From the NCBI GenBank assembly GCA_008638415.1, contig VWVT01000002.1, forward strand, positions 372,001 through 436,000: DNA of 64,000 nt. The letters run 5' to 3'. Shown here piece after piece: positions 46,485 through 55,195 of this stretch. The notes beneath the pieces were generated by a model, which saw nothing but the letters and a program-made list of their open reading frames with translations, searched no databases and had not been told where the DNA came from. This DNA comes from Nocardiopsis sinuspersici (lineage in GTDB: Bacteria > Actinomycetota > Actinomycetes > Streptosporangiales > Streptosporangiaceae). Every line of letters begins with the position of its first letter. The stretch's first letter is position 1. The translations under genes were made by a program, and so were the position numbers.

Positions 46485-47975
46485 ATGTCCGAGACCGCGG
46501 CCCCGACGGGGGCCCAGGCCGACGTGGCCGCGCTCGTCCCGCGGCTGCTCCGGATCTGCGGCGAGGACGGCGTCCTCACCGACACCGCCCGGCGACGCAC
46601 CTACGAGAGCGACGGCCTCACCCACCACCGCGCCGTCCCCGGCGTCGTCGTGCTGCCCACCACCGCCGACCAGGTCGCCGCCGTCGTGCGCCTGTGCGCC
46701 GAGAACGGCGTGCCCTTCGTCCCGCGCGGTGCGGGCACCGGCCTGTCCGCGGGGGCGCTCCCCCACACCGAGGGCGTCCTGCTCGTCACCTCGCGCATGC
46801 GGCGCGTCATCGAGGTCGACGTCGAGAACGAGTGCGCCGTCGTCGAACCCGGCGTGGCCAACCTCGACGTCACCCGCGCCGCCGCGCCGTACGGCTACTA
46901 CTACGCCCCCGACCCCTCCAGCCAGCAGGTGTGCTCCGTGGGCGGCAACGTCGCCGAGAACTCAGGCGGCGCCCACTGCCTCAAGTACGGGTTCACCGTC
47001 AACCACGTGCGCGGCCTGGACATCGTCACCCCCTCCGGCGAGCAGGTGAGCCTGGGCGGCAAGAGCCCCGGCGCGCACGGCTACGACCTCATCGGGGCCT
47101 TCGTCGGCTCCGAGGGCACCCTGGGCGTGGCCACCCGCGTCACCGTCGGCCTCACCCGGTCGCCGGAGCGGACCGTCACCCTGCTCTCCGCGTTCACCTC
47201 GATGAACGCGGGCGGGCAGGCGGTCAGCTCGATCATCTCCGCCGGGGTGCTGCCCTCGGCCGTGGAGATGATGGACGCGCTGGCCATCGAGGCCGCCGAG
47301 AAGGCCGTGGCCTGCGACTACCCCGAGGGCGCCGCCGCCGTGCTGGTCGTGGAGCTGGACGGGCCCGCCGCCGAGGTCGACGCGCAACGCGCCGAGGTCA
47401 CCCGGCTGTGCGAGGAGGCGGGCGCCTTCGAGACCCGCACCGCCACCGGAGCCGACGAGCGCGCCCGGATCTGGAAGGGCCGCAAGTCGGCCTTCGCCGC
47501 CGTCGGCCGGATCAGCCCCGCCTACATCGTCCAGGACGGCGTCGTCCCGCGCACCGCCCTGCCCGAGGTGCTGCGCCGCATCACCGAGCTGTCGGCCGCG
47601 AGCGGCATCCGAGTCGCCAACGTCTTCCACGCCGGGGACGGCAACCTGCACCCGCTCGTGCTGTTCGACGACGCCGAGCCCGGCGCGGGGGAACGGGCCG
47701 AGGAGGTCTCCGGCGCCATCCTGGACCTGTGCATCGAACACGGCGGGTCCATCACCGGCGAGCACGGCGTGGGCGTGGACAAGGCCTGCAAGATGCCGCG
47801 TATGTACGGGCCCGACGACCTGGCCACCTTCGACCTGTTCCGCCGGGCCCTGGACCCGGACGGGATCGCCAACCCGGACAAGCTGCTGCCCACCCCGCGC
47901 CTGTGCGGCGAGCAACCCGGTGTGCGCCGGGGAGTGCACCCGCTGGTGGAGTCGGGAAGAGCCGAGCAGTTCTGA
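46485..47975 (+). CDS. glcD: Glycolate oxidase subunit GlcD (FAD-linked)
   Basis: A 496-residue FAD-dependent dehydrogenase of the PCMH/GlcD family that oxidises glycolate (or lactate-like acids) to glyoxylate. The FAD-binding segment is PFVPRGAGTGLSAGALPHTEG, CSVGGNVAENSGGAHCLKYG and GSEGTLGVATRV. The C-terminal cap has NVFHAGDGNLHPL and SITGEHGVGVDKACKMPRMYG. The ATG at 46485 is preceded by GGGAGG. First gene of glcDEF, 147 bases after aceB, so the operon would deliver glyoxylate to its neighbour malate synthase. Confidence 0.94.
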   Translation: MSETAAPTGAQADVAALVPRLLRICGEDGVLTDTARRRTYESDGLTHHRAVPGVVVLPTTADQVAAVVRLCAENGVPFVPRGAGTGLSAGALPHTEGVLLVTSRMRRVIEVDVENECAVVEPGVANLDVTRAAAPYGYYYAPDPSSQQVCSVGGNVAENSGGAHCLKYGFTVNHVRGLDIVTPSGEQVSLGGKSPGAHGYDLIGAFVGSEGTLGVATRVTVGLTRSPERTVTLLSAFTSMNAGGQAVSSIISAGVLPSAVEMMDALAIEAAEKAVACDYPEGAAAVLVVELDGPAAEVDAQRAEVTRLCEEAGAFETRTATGADERARIWKGRKSAFAAVGRISPAYIVQDGVVPRTALPEVLRRITELSAASGIRVANVFHAGDGNLHPLVLFDDAEPGAGERAEEVSGAILDLCIEHGGSITGEHGVGVDKACKMPRMYGPDDLATFDLFRRALDPDGIANPDKLLPTPRLCGEQPGVRRGVHPLVESGRAEQF

Positions 47976-48021
47976 GCACCGGGGGTACCTCCGGGAAGGA
48001 CACGAGAGTGGGGAGACGCGC

Positions 48022-49245
48022 GTGACACTCGCCGGGGAGCCGGGCACCGATGACCGCGCCCCGCGGAGGGGGACCGGCGCAGACGCGGTGGGCGGCCTGG
48101 TCCCCGCGCGTGTGGCGCGCCCCGAGAGCACCGAGGCGCTGGGACGGGTCATGGCGGCCGCCGCGCGGGAGGGGTCGGCCGTCGTCGCGCGCGGCAACGG
48201 CACGGCCCTGGACTGGGGCGGCCTCCCCCGCCGTCTGGACCTGCTCGTGGACACCGCCGGCCTGTCCTGGATCGAGCACATCGCGGGCGACCTGGTGGTG
48301 GAGGTCGGCGCGGGCACCCCCGTGGCCGAGCTGTACGGGGTGCTGGCCGCCGCCGGACAGCGGCTGTCCATGGACCCGGTGCGCGCGGGCGGCACCGTGG
48401 GCGGCATGGTCGCCACGGGTGTGAGCGGCCCGCGCCGCCTGCTCGGCGGGGCGCTGCGCGACCTGGTCATCGGTATGACGGTGGTACGCGCCGACGGGGT
48501 GGTGGCGCGCAGCGGCGGACGGGTGGTCAAGAACGTGGCCGGGTACGACCTGGCCAAGCTGCACACCGGCGGACTGGGCACCCTGGGCGTGATCGCCTCG
48601 GTGGCCCTGCGCCTGCACCCGCTCCCTCCGGCCCTGCGCGTGGTGAGCCGCGCGACGCCCTCCCACGAGCACGCCGAACGGGCGCTGGCGGAGCTGCGGC
48701 GGAGCACCGTGGTGCCCTCCGCGGTGGAACTGGACCGGCCTCCGGAGGGCCCCGGGCACCTGCGGGTGGTGCTGGAGGGGACTCCGGACGGTGTCGGAGC
48801 ACGGGTGGCCGAGACCGCCCGGATCCTGGGCGGGGACCCGGAGGTGGCCGACGCCCTGCCCGAGGGCTGGGGCGTGCTGCCCGCCGAGGGAACGCTCGCC
48901 CTGGTGTCGGTGCCTCCCGCCGAGAGCGTTCGGGCCGCCGTGCGGGTGGGCGGGCTCTCCGGTGCGGCGGGGGCGACCGCGCACGTCACCGGCTCCCTCC
49001 CGGCGGGCGCGCTGTACGTGTCCTTCCCTCCGGGCGCCGGCGCCGAGGCGGTGGGAGCGGTGGCCGACGGCGTGCGCTCCGTCCCCGGCTGGTCGATGAC
49101 CCTGCTGCGCGCCGAACCGCACGTCCACACCGCCGGGGTGGACCTGTGGGGCGAGGTTCCCGGGCTACCGCTGATGCGGGCGGTCAAGGACTCCTTCGAC
49201 CCCCGGCACCGACTGGCCCCCGGGCGTTTCGCGGGCGGCATCTGA
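48022..49245 (+). CDS. glcE: Glycolate oxidase subunit GlcE
   Basis: A 407-residue second FAD-binding subunit of glycolate oxidase. It is shorter than GlcD, with VVEVGAGTPVAELYGVLAAAG, GGTVGGMVATGVSGPRRL, VVKNVAGYDLAKLHTGGLG and LGVIASVALRL. The GTG at 48022 follows GGGGAG, 46 bases after glcD. It ends SFDPRHRLAPGRF, the usual GlcE C-terminus. It would form a complex with GlcD and the iron-sulfur subunit GlcF. Confidence 0.92.
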   Translation: MTLAGEPGTDDRAPRRGTGADAVGGLVPARVARPESTEALGRVMAAAAREGSAVVARGNGTALDWGGLPRRLDLLVDTAGLSWIEHIAGDLVVEVGAGTPVAELYGVLAAAGQRLSMDPVRAGGTVGGMVATGVSGPRRLLGGALRDLVIGMTVVRADGVVARSGGRVVKNVAGYDLAKLHTGGLGTLGVIASVALRLHPLPPALRVVSRATPSHEHAERALAELRRSTVVPSAVELDRPPEGPGHLRVVLEGTPDGVGARVAETARILGGDPEVADALPEGWGVLPAEGTLALVSVPPAESVRAAVRVGGLSGAAGATAHVTGSLPAGALYVSFPPGAGAEAVGAVADGVRSVPGWSMTLLRAEPHVHTAGVDLWGEVPGLPLMRAVKDSFDPRHRLAPGRFAGGI

Positions 49246-49270
49246 AGACCACGAGCACCCGGGAGGACCC

Positions 49271-50704
49271 GTGACCGACCTACCGACCGACGCCGCGAAC
49301 ACGACCGCGCACGGGGCCGCGGACGAGACCGCGAGCGGTGCTCCGAGCGAGCGCGAGCGCCTGTTCGGCGACCTCCTCGACGACTGCGTCCACTGCGGGT
49401 TCTGCCTGCCCACCTGCCCCACGCACGTGCTGTGGGGGCAGGAGATGGACTCACCGCGCGGGCGCATCCACCTGATGGAGCAGACGCACACCGAGGACGT
49501 GCTCACCGAGACCGCCGTCGGGCACTTCGACAACTGCCTGGGCTGCCTGGCGTGCGTGTCCGCGTGCCCGTCGGGGGTGGCCTACGACGCCCTCATCGAG
49601 CACACCCGGCACCGGGTGGAGGCCGAGTACGACCGTCCCCGGAGCGAGCGGGCGCTGCGGGGGGCGATCTTCGCGCTCTTCCCCTACCGGAACAGGCTGC
49701 GACTGCTGCGCGGCCCCCTGCGCGCCTACCAGGCCAGCGGCGTGTCCTCGCTGGTACGGCGGTCGGGGCTGCTGGAGCGGGTCTCCCCGTCCCTGGCCGC
49801 GATGGAGCGCATCTCACCGCCCCTGTCCGCTCCCCCGCCGGCGCTGCCGGAACTGGTGCCCGCCGCCGGGCGGGCGCGGGCCCGGGTGGGCATGCTGGTG
49901 GGCTGTGTGCAGGGGGCGTTCTTCCCCGAGGTCAACACCGCGACCGCGCGCGTACTGGCCCTGGAGGGCTGCGACGTGGTCGTCCCCCGCTCCCAGGGAT
50001 GCTGCGGCGCCCTGTCCGGGCACGCCGGGCGGATCGGCGAGTCCGCCGACCTCGCCCGGGACCTGATCGAGGTGTTCGAGCGCGAGCGCGTGGACCGGAT
50101 CGTGGTCAACTCGGCGGGTTGCGGCTCCAGCATGAAGCACTTCGACCGCACCCTGGCCGAGGCGGGCGCCGACGAGGCCTGGGTGCGCCGGGGCCGGGCC
50201 ATGGCCGAGCGGGTCGTGGACCTCACCGAGTTCCTGGTGGACCTGGGCCCGCGCGCCGAGCGCCATCCCCTCCCCCTGCACGTGGCCTACCACGACGCGT
50301 GCCACCTCTCCCACGGTCAGGGCGTCACCCGGCCGCCGAGGGCCCTGCTCGCGGACGTCCCCGGCCTGCGCGTGTCCGACCTGCCCGACAAGGAGGTCTG
50401 CTGCGGTTCGGCCGGGGTGTACAACCTCCTCAAGCCCGAGGCCGCGGGCGAGCTGGGCGACCGCAAGGGCCGGGACGTGGCCTCCACGGGCGCTGACGTC
50501 CTGGTCTCGGGCAACCCCGGGTGCTCGTTGCAGATCGCCGCCGCCATGGACCGCGCGGGCTCTCCGATCACCGTGACGCACACCGCCCGGGTGCTGGACG
50601 CCTCCCTGCGCGGCCTGACCGTGGAGCAGCTGCTGGGCCGCGGTCGAGCCGACCGGCCCGGGGCCGGCGGGAGCCGGGCGTCGGGGACCGGGGCCGAAGG
50701 CTAG
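49271..50704 (+). CDS. glcF: Glycolate oxidase iron-sulfur subunit GlcF
   Basis: A 477-residue protein with two N-terminal 4Fe-4S motifs (CVHCGFCLPTCPT and CLGCLACVSACPS) and two CCG domains: one with QGCCGALSGHAG and SAGCGSSMK, one with CHLSHGQGV and EVCCGSAGVYN. It passes electrons from the flavin subunits to the respiratory chain. The GTG at 49271 has GGAGGA upstream. The stop at 50702-50704 is ten bases before a small inserted element. Confidence 0.94.
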   Translation: MTDLPTDAANTTAHGAADETASGAPSERERLFGDLLDDCVHCGFCLPTCPTHVLWGQEMDSPRGRIHLMEQTHTEDVLTETAVGHFDNCLGCLACVSACPSGVAYDALIEHTRHRVEAEYDRPRSERALRGAIFALFPYRNRLRLLRGPLRAYQASGVSSLVRRSGLLERVSPSLAAMERISPPLSAPPPALPELVPAAGRARARVGMLVGCVQGAFFPEVNTATARVLALEGCDVVVPRSQGCCGALSGHAGRIGESADLARDLIEVFERERVDRIVVNSAGCGSSMKHFDRTLAEAGADEAWVRRGRAMAERVVDLTEFLVDLGPRAERHPLPLHVAYHDACHLSHGQGVTRPPRALLADVPGLRVSDLPDKEVCCGSAGVYNLLKPEAAGELGDRKGRDVASTGADVLVSGNPGCSLQIAAAMDRAGSPITVTHTARVLDASLRGLTVEQLLGRGRADRPGAGGSRASGTGAEG

Positions 50705-50711
50705 GGCGGCT

Positions 50712-50930
50712 TAGGGCATGTATGGCGAATACTCACCCTGCTGCGCGACGCCCCAGCGGCACCCTCGCCGCGTTCTCATCAGTCAACAGCCAAACCAGGA
50801 TGACTCCTTCTTCGGCCTTGCGAGGCCACCACCGGATACGCCCGCCCGTCTCCCTCCCACCGCCCTCAACGGTCGCGCTTCGCGCGCAGCGCTCTCCAAA
50901 CGACGGGCGGCACCCACCACACACGCCCTA
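50712..50930. mobile_element. TA-flanked MITE-like element between glcF and dapF
   Basis: A 215-bp segment (50714-50928) bounded on both sides by TA. Its ends are imperfect inverted repeats: GGGCATGTATGGCG on the left matches the complement of the right end (GGGCGTGTGTGGTG) at 11 of 14 positions, all differences being transitions. TA target duplication with such ends recalls Tc1/mariner-IS630-type miniature elements. Joining the flanks without the insert gives TTAGAGC, which would restore an in-frame TAA stop to dapF; at present the dapF stop TAG uses the target TA plus the first G of the element. No transposase gene inside. Only this copy was seen. Confidence 0.6.
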
Positions 50931-51743
50931 GAGCAGCGAGGTCTCGCCCTCGGCGACGATGACGGCGGGACCGCCCAGCCGCGCGCCCTCCGGGTCCAGG
51001 TCCACGGTGCACTCGCCTCCCAGAACCCGCACGCGCCAGGTCGCGGCCTCGCCCGCGGGACTGGCGGCCACCGCGGCGGCGACGATCCCCGTGCCGCAGG
51101 AGCGGGTCTCACCGGAGCCGCGCTCGTACACGCGCATCTCCAGCACGCCCGGGGCGACCTTTCTGTACACCTCGACGTTGGCGCCGGCGGGGAAGGCCTC
51201 GCCGTCCAGCGCCGGCGGCTCGGTCAGGTCCACGTCCGCGACGGCTCCGGCCACCTCGCAGGCCAGGTGGGGGTTGCCCACGGAGATCTGCGTACCGTGC
51301 ACCACCTGCCGGGCGAGCTTGGCGGAGGAGGTTCCGTGCACCTCCACGAAGCCCATGTCCACGGTGATGTCGCCATCGGCCTCGACGCGCACCTTCTTGG
51401 CGCCGTCGCGGGTGCCCACCTCGAAGCGGTCGCCCTGGACCAGCCCCGCGTGCAGCAGGTAGCGGGCGAACACCCGCACCCCGTTGCCGCACATCTCGGC
51501 GATGCTCCCGTCGGCGTTGCGGTAGTCCATGAACCACTCGGGGCGCTCGGCCGTGCGCGCGGCCGGGGCGAGGGTCTCACCGAAGGCGCGCGTGCGCACC
51601 ACGCGCAGGACGCCGTCACCGCCGATCCCGGCCCGGCGGTCGCACAACAGGCGGACGGTCTCCTTCGTGAGGTCGAGTTCCCCCTCCGGATCGGGGAGGA
51701 TCACGAAGTCGTTCTCTGTTCCGTGGCCCTTGGCGAATCGCAT
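50928..51743 (-). CDS. dapF: Diaminopimelate epimerase
   Basis: A 271-residue PLP-independent epimerase converting LL- to meso-diaminopimelate for lysine and peptidoglycan. Both catalytic Cys are present: EMCGNGVRVFARYL and RSCGTGIVAAAVA. The N-terminus FAKGHGTENDFVI carries the conserved Gly-Thr-x-Asn-Asp. I choose ATG 51743 with AGGA upstream; ATG 51752 would add three residues. The last codons end at the junction with the small element described for 50712-50930. It is divergent from miaA. Confidence 0.96.
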   Translation of the reverse strand: MRFAKGHGTENDFVILPDPEGELDLTKETVRLLCDRRAGIGGDGVLRVVRTRAFGETLAPAARTAERPEWFMDYRNADGSIAEMCGNGVRVFARYLLHAGLVQGDRFEVGTRDGAKKVRVEADGDITVDMGFVEVHGTSSAKLARQVVHGTQISVGNPHLACEVAGAVADVDLTEPPALDGEAFPAGANVEVYRKVAPGVLEMRVYERGSGETRSCGTGIVAAAVAASPAGEAATWRVRVLGGECTVDLDPEGARLGGPAVIVAEGETSLL

Positions 51744-51853
51744 GCCGACCATCCTAGGTGCGACCACCAACCTTTCCCACTTTCCGCTTCCACGGCCCAC
51801 GCGCCCCGCACCGAACGGGTCGGGGCAGGCCCCCGGCTGAATACGCTGGAGGA

Positions 51854-52855
51854 ATGATCAAGGTGATCGCGGTCGTCGGCCCGACCGCTGTGGGCAAGTC
51901 GGACCTGGCCGTCGAGATGGCCCTGCGGCTGGAGGAGCGCGTCGGACGCCGGGGCGAGGTGATCAACGCCGACTCCATGCAGCTCTACCGCGGCATGGAC
52001 ATCGGCACCGCCAAGCTCACCGAGGCCGAGAGACGCGGAGTCCCCCACCACCTGCTCGACGTCTGGGACGTCGACGAACCCGCGGACGTGGCCAGCTACC
52101 AGGCCATGGCCCGCGACCGCGTCGAGGAGTGCACCGACCACGACGCCATCCCCATCCTGGTGGGCGGTTCCGGCCTGTACGTGCGATCGGTCCTGGACCA
52201 CCTGGAGTTCCCCGGTACCGATCCCGAGGTCCGCGCCCGCCTGGAGGCCGAACTGGGCGACGTCGGCCCGGGTGTGCTGCACGCCCGCCTGGCCGAGGCC
52301 GACCCCGCGGCGGCCCGCGCCATCCTGCCCGGCAACGGGCGGCGGATCGTACGCGCCCTGGAGGTCATCGAGCTGACCGGTGAGCCGTTCACCGCGAACA
52401 TGCCGGACCACACCTCCTTCTACCCGTGCACGCAGATCGGCCTGACCGCCCCCCGCCCCGAGCTGGACGAGCGCATCGACACCCGCGTGGACCGCATGTG
52501 GGAGCAGGGCCTCCTGGAGGAGGTCCGCCGACTGGAGAAGCAGGGGCTGCGCGAGGGCCGGACCGCCTCGCGCGCGCTCGGGTACGCGCAGGCGCTCGCC
52601 CAGCTGGACGGAGAGCTGTCGGCGGAGGAGGCCAGGGAGGCCACCGCCCAGGCCACGCGCCGGTTCGCGCGCCGCCAGGAGTCGTGGTTCCGCCGCGACC
52701 CGCGGGTACGCTGGCTGCCCTACGACGCCTCCGACCTCGTGGAGCGCTCCCTGGCCCAGGTGGAGCGGGCCCTGTCGGTGGCCTCGGAGGAGCCCGGAGA
52801 GGCGCTGGTGGACGTGTCCACCTGGGTGCCCAGTACCCAGCGCACCACGGAGTAG
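51854..52855 (+). CDS. miaA: tRNA dimethylallyltransferase
   Basis: A 333-residue enzyme adding the dimethylallyl group to A37 of tRNAs reading UNN codons; MiaB, 2.3 kb downstream on the other strand, thiomethylates the product. The P-loop is GPTAVGKS (residues 9-16). Conserved INADSMQLYRGMDIGTAKLT and VGGSGLYVRSVLD follow, with the tRNA-binding QATRRFARRQESWFRRD near the end. The ATG at 51854 has TACGCT (51842-51847) ending six bases upstream as a possible -10, so a leaderless start is likely. Confidence 0.96.
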   Translation: MIKVIAVVGPTAVGKSDLAVEMALRLEERVGRRGEVINADSMQLYRGMDIGTAKLTEAERRGVPHHLLDVWDVDEPADVASYQAMARDRVEECTDHDAIPILVGGSGLYVRSVLDHLEFPGTDPEVRARLEAELGDVGPGVLHARLAEADPAAARAILPGNGRRIVRALEVIELTGEPFTANMPDHTSFYPCTQIGLTAPRPELDERIDTRVDRMWEQGLLEEVRRLEKQGLREGRTASRALGYAQALAQLDGELSAEEAREATAQATRRFARRQESWFRRDPRVRWLPYDASDLVERSLAQVERALSVASEEPGEALVDVSTWVPSTQRTTE

Positions 52856-52940
52856 CCACCTCCAACGAACACGGGGGCCGGGTCCGGCGGGGCCCGGCCC
52901 CCTCTTGCGTCCGCCCGCCCCGGTCGCCCTCCGAAGCCCC

Positions 52941-52999
52941 TTGTCCCCGGGTGCCCGGTCGCCTATCTTGACTGTATGACCAGATTTCAAATCTGGTCA
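52941..52999 (+). promoter_or_regulatory. tetR-P450 promoter with perfect 23-bp palindromic operator
   Basis: -35 TTGTCC (52941-52946), a 17-base spacer and -10 TATCTT (52964-52969). TGACCAGATTT - C - AAATCTGGTCA (52977-52999) is a perfect 11-1-11 palindrome that starts at the expected transcription start, a strong repression position. It is the likely site for the TetR protein encoded just downstream; the rest of the 236-base gap shows nothing else. Confidence 0.75.
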
Positions 53000-53091
53000 C
53001 GGAGTCACGGAGGAGAGGTGTGGGGATATGGTCATCGCGACAACACGCGTGGTCAGCCGCCGCGCCCACCCTCGATCCACAGGAGCACACC

Positions 53092-53832
53092 GTGGCCCCG
53101 TCCACCGACACGTCCGCCACCGAACGCGAACTGCGCGCCGACCGCATCCTGGACGCGGCGGAGGAACTGATCGTGGCCTGGGGACACCGCAAGGTCACGA
53201 TCGAGGACGTCGCCCGGCGGGCGAGGGTCGGCAAGGGCACCGTCTACCTGCACTTCTCCACCAAGGACGCGCTGATCGTCACGGTCATCATGCGCGCGCA
53301 GCTCGGCGCGATCGAGCAGATGCTGGACGCCATGCGCCGGTCACCCGAGAACATCCGGCCCAGCGAGCTCGCGCGCAACATCTACCTGCGCCTGCTCGAC
53401 TCACCGATCCTGCGGTCCGTGTTCGCCGACGGCACCGCGTCCCTCGGCGAGATCTCACGCAGCGCGTCGGCCGTGGTCGGCGACCTCACCCAGGAGCGGC
53501 TGAAGGCCCTGCGCACCGCCTGGACGCTGCTGCGCGAGCACGGGGTGCTGCGCACCGACCGGCCCTTCGACGACCAGCTCTACGCCTTCAGCGCGACTGT
53601 CCTCGGCCACATGGTCGCCCCTCCTCTGCTGAAGGAGGTCGACTTCCACGTGCCGGACCGCACCACCCGCGCCGGCCTCATCGCCCAGAGCGTCCGGCGG
53701 CTCATGGAGGAGGACGTCCTTCCCGAGGGCGCGCACAGGGTCCAGCCCCGGATCGTGGAGGTGTTCTCCCACCTGGAGAAGCGGGTCCGCGACGAGATCG
53801 AACGGCAGAAGCAGGCCACACGCACCGCGTAG
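53092..53832 (+). CDS. TetR-family regulator
   Basis: A 246-residue TetR-type repressor. The helix-turn-helix is at residues 14-60 (RADRILDAAEELIVAWGHRK, VTIEDVARRARVGKGTVYLHF). The larger C-terminal domain, expected to bind a small hydrophobic ligand, has no recognisable signature. The GTG at 53092 is chosen because AGGAG lies six bases upstream; longer open frames begin inside the operator region. It is followed 17 bases later by a cytochrome P450, and a perfect palindrome stands at the shared promoter, so autoregulation and control of the P450 are expected. Confidence 0.88.
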   Translation: MAPSTDTSATERELRADRILDAAEELIVAWGHRKVTIEDVARRARVGKGTVYLHFSTKDALIVTVIMRAQLGAIEQMLDAMRRSPENIRPSELARNIYLRLLDSPILRSVFADGTASLGEISRSASAVVGDLTQERLKALRTAWTLLREHGVLRTDRPFDDQLYAFSATVLGHMVAPPLLKEVDFHVPDRTTRAGLIAQSVRRLMEEDVLPEGAHRVQPRIVEVFSHLEKRVRDEIERQKQATRTA

Positions 53833-53849
53833 AGCCCCGAGGAGGGCCC

Positions 53850-55118
53850 ATGACAGCCACGTCCCCGTCCGACGACCCCATCGACCTGCGCTCACCCGAG
53901 TTCGCCGCCGACCCCTTCCCGGTGATCGAACGGGTCCGTGAGGCGGGCGGATCGGCCCCGGCCCTCTTCGTGGACACCATGGAGGCCGTCCTCTTCGTCG
54001 ACGACGAGGACGTGCGCACCATCCTCGGCGACCGGCGGTTCGTCCTCGACCCCGCCAACGTGACCCGGGGGCGGGTCACCGCCAAGCGCTCCGACGCCCT
54101 GAACGCGCTGGGCATCCGCCCGGACCTGATCACCTACCTGACCGAGTCGATCCTGGACAAGGACGGCGACGACCACACCCGGCTGCGCAAGCTGGTCTCG
54201 CGCACCTTCACCGTGCGCCGGATCAACGAGCTGCGGCCCAAGGTGCAGCGCGTCACCGACGACCTGCTCGCCCGGCTGCCCGGCCTCGCCGACGGCGACG
54301 GGGTCGTGGACCTCATGCCGCACCTGTCCTATCCCCTGCCGATCGCGGTCATCTGCGACCTGGTGGGGGTCCCGGAGGAGGAGCGCGCCGCCTGGCGGGA
54401 GTGGAGCCGCCGACTGAACAGGTTCGACCCCACCCGCGCCGAGCTGATGAACGACACGCTCGGCGAGATGGTCGACCACATCAGGGGCATGCTCGCCGAA
54501 CGCCGGGAGGAGCCGACCGACGACCTGCTCGGCGCGCTGGTCCGGGCCCGCGACGAGGACGGCGGCCGCCTCGGCGAGAGCGAGCTGATCACCCTGGTGT
54601 TCACCCTGGTCGTCGCCGGGCACGAGACCACCGCGCACCTGCTGGGCAACGGTGTGGCGACCCTGCTCGCCCACCCCGGGCAGACGGAGGCGCTCAGGTC
54701 CGACCCGGATCTGCTGCCCTCGGCCGTCCACGAGATGCTCCGCTACGGGGGCACCGCCGTGGTCAGCAAGGCCCGGTACGCGGCCGAGGACGTCCAGCTC
54801 AGGACCGGCCGCCTGGCCGCGGGGCAGCGGGCGATCGCGGTCATCGCGGGCGCCAACCGCGACCCGCGGGTCCACCCGGACCCGCACCGGTTCGACATCA
54901 CCCGCCACCGGGGAAAGCCGGGTGAGGCGCACGTGGGCTTCGGTCACGGCATCCACTACTGCCTGGGCGCGGCCCTGGCCCGCCAGGAGGGCGAGGTGGC
55001 CGTCGGTTCCCTGCTGAACGCCTACCCCGGCCTGTCCCTGGTCCCCGGACGCGACCCCCGGCGCACGCCCTCCCCCGGCGCCCTACGGATGGACAGCCTG
55101 CCCGTCCGCCTCGGGTGA
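53850..55118 (+). CDS. Cytochrome P450
   Basis: A 422-residue soluble bacterial P450. The I-helix oxygen-binding motif is AGHETT (Thr260). The K-helix ExxR is within HEMLRYGG. The heme loop is FGHGIHYCLG, with Cys371. CYP107/CYP105-like features include LRKLVSRTFTVRRINELRP. The ATG at 53850 follows GAGGAGGG. No ferredoxin or ferredoxin reductase gene is adjacent, so electrons must come from partners elsewhere. The substrate is unknown; control by a TetR protein suggests a xenobiotic or a secondary-metabolite substrate. Confidence 0.92.
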   Translation: MTATSPSDDPIDLRSPEFAADPFPVIERVREAGGSAPALFVDTMEAVLFVDDEDVRTILGDRRFVLDPANVTRGRVTAKRSDALNALGIRPDLITYLTESILDKDGDDHTRLRKLVSRTFTVRRINELRPKVQRVTDDLLARLPGLADGDGVVDLMPHLSYPLPIAVICDLVGVPEEERAAWREWSRRLNRFDPTRAELMNDTLGEMVDHIRGMLAERREEPTDDLLGALVRARDEDGGRLGESELITLVFTLVVAGHETTAHLLGNGVATLLAHPGQTEALRSDPDLLPSAVHEMLRYGGTAVVSKARYAAEDVQLRTGRLAAGQRAIAVIAGANRDPRVHPDPHRFDITRHRGKPGEAHVGFGHGIHYCLGAALARQEGEVAVGSLLNAYPGLSLVPGRDPRRTPSPGALRMDSLPVRLG

Positions 55119-55145
55119 GACCGGACCCGGACGCCCCGGGACGAC

Positions 55146-55179
55146 GGCGGCCCCCGGCGCACACGCGCCGGGGGCCGCC
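55146..55179. terminator. Bidirectional terminator between P450 and miaB
   Basis: GGCGGCCCCCGGCGC (55146-55160) pairs perfectly with GCGCCGGGGGCCGCC (55165-55179) around ACAC, between convergent genes. Confidence 0.85.
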
Positions 55180-55195
55180 CGTGTTCACGCGGCGG

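Noticed and set aside
50733-50924. A 63-codon minus-strand frame inside the glcF-dapF gap
   Set aside because: It lies entirely within the inverted-repeat element, has no recognisable domain or ribosome-binding site, and shows no resemblance to a transposase.
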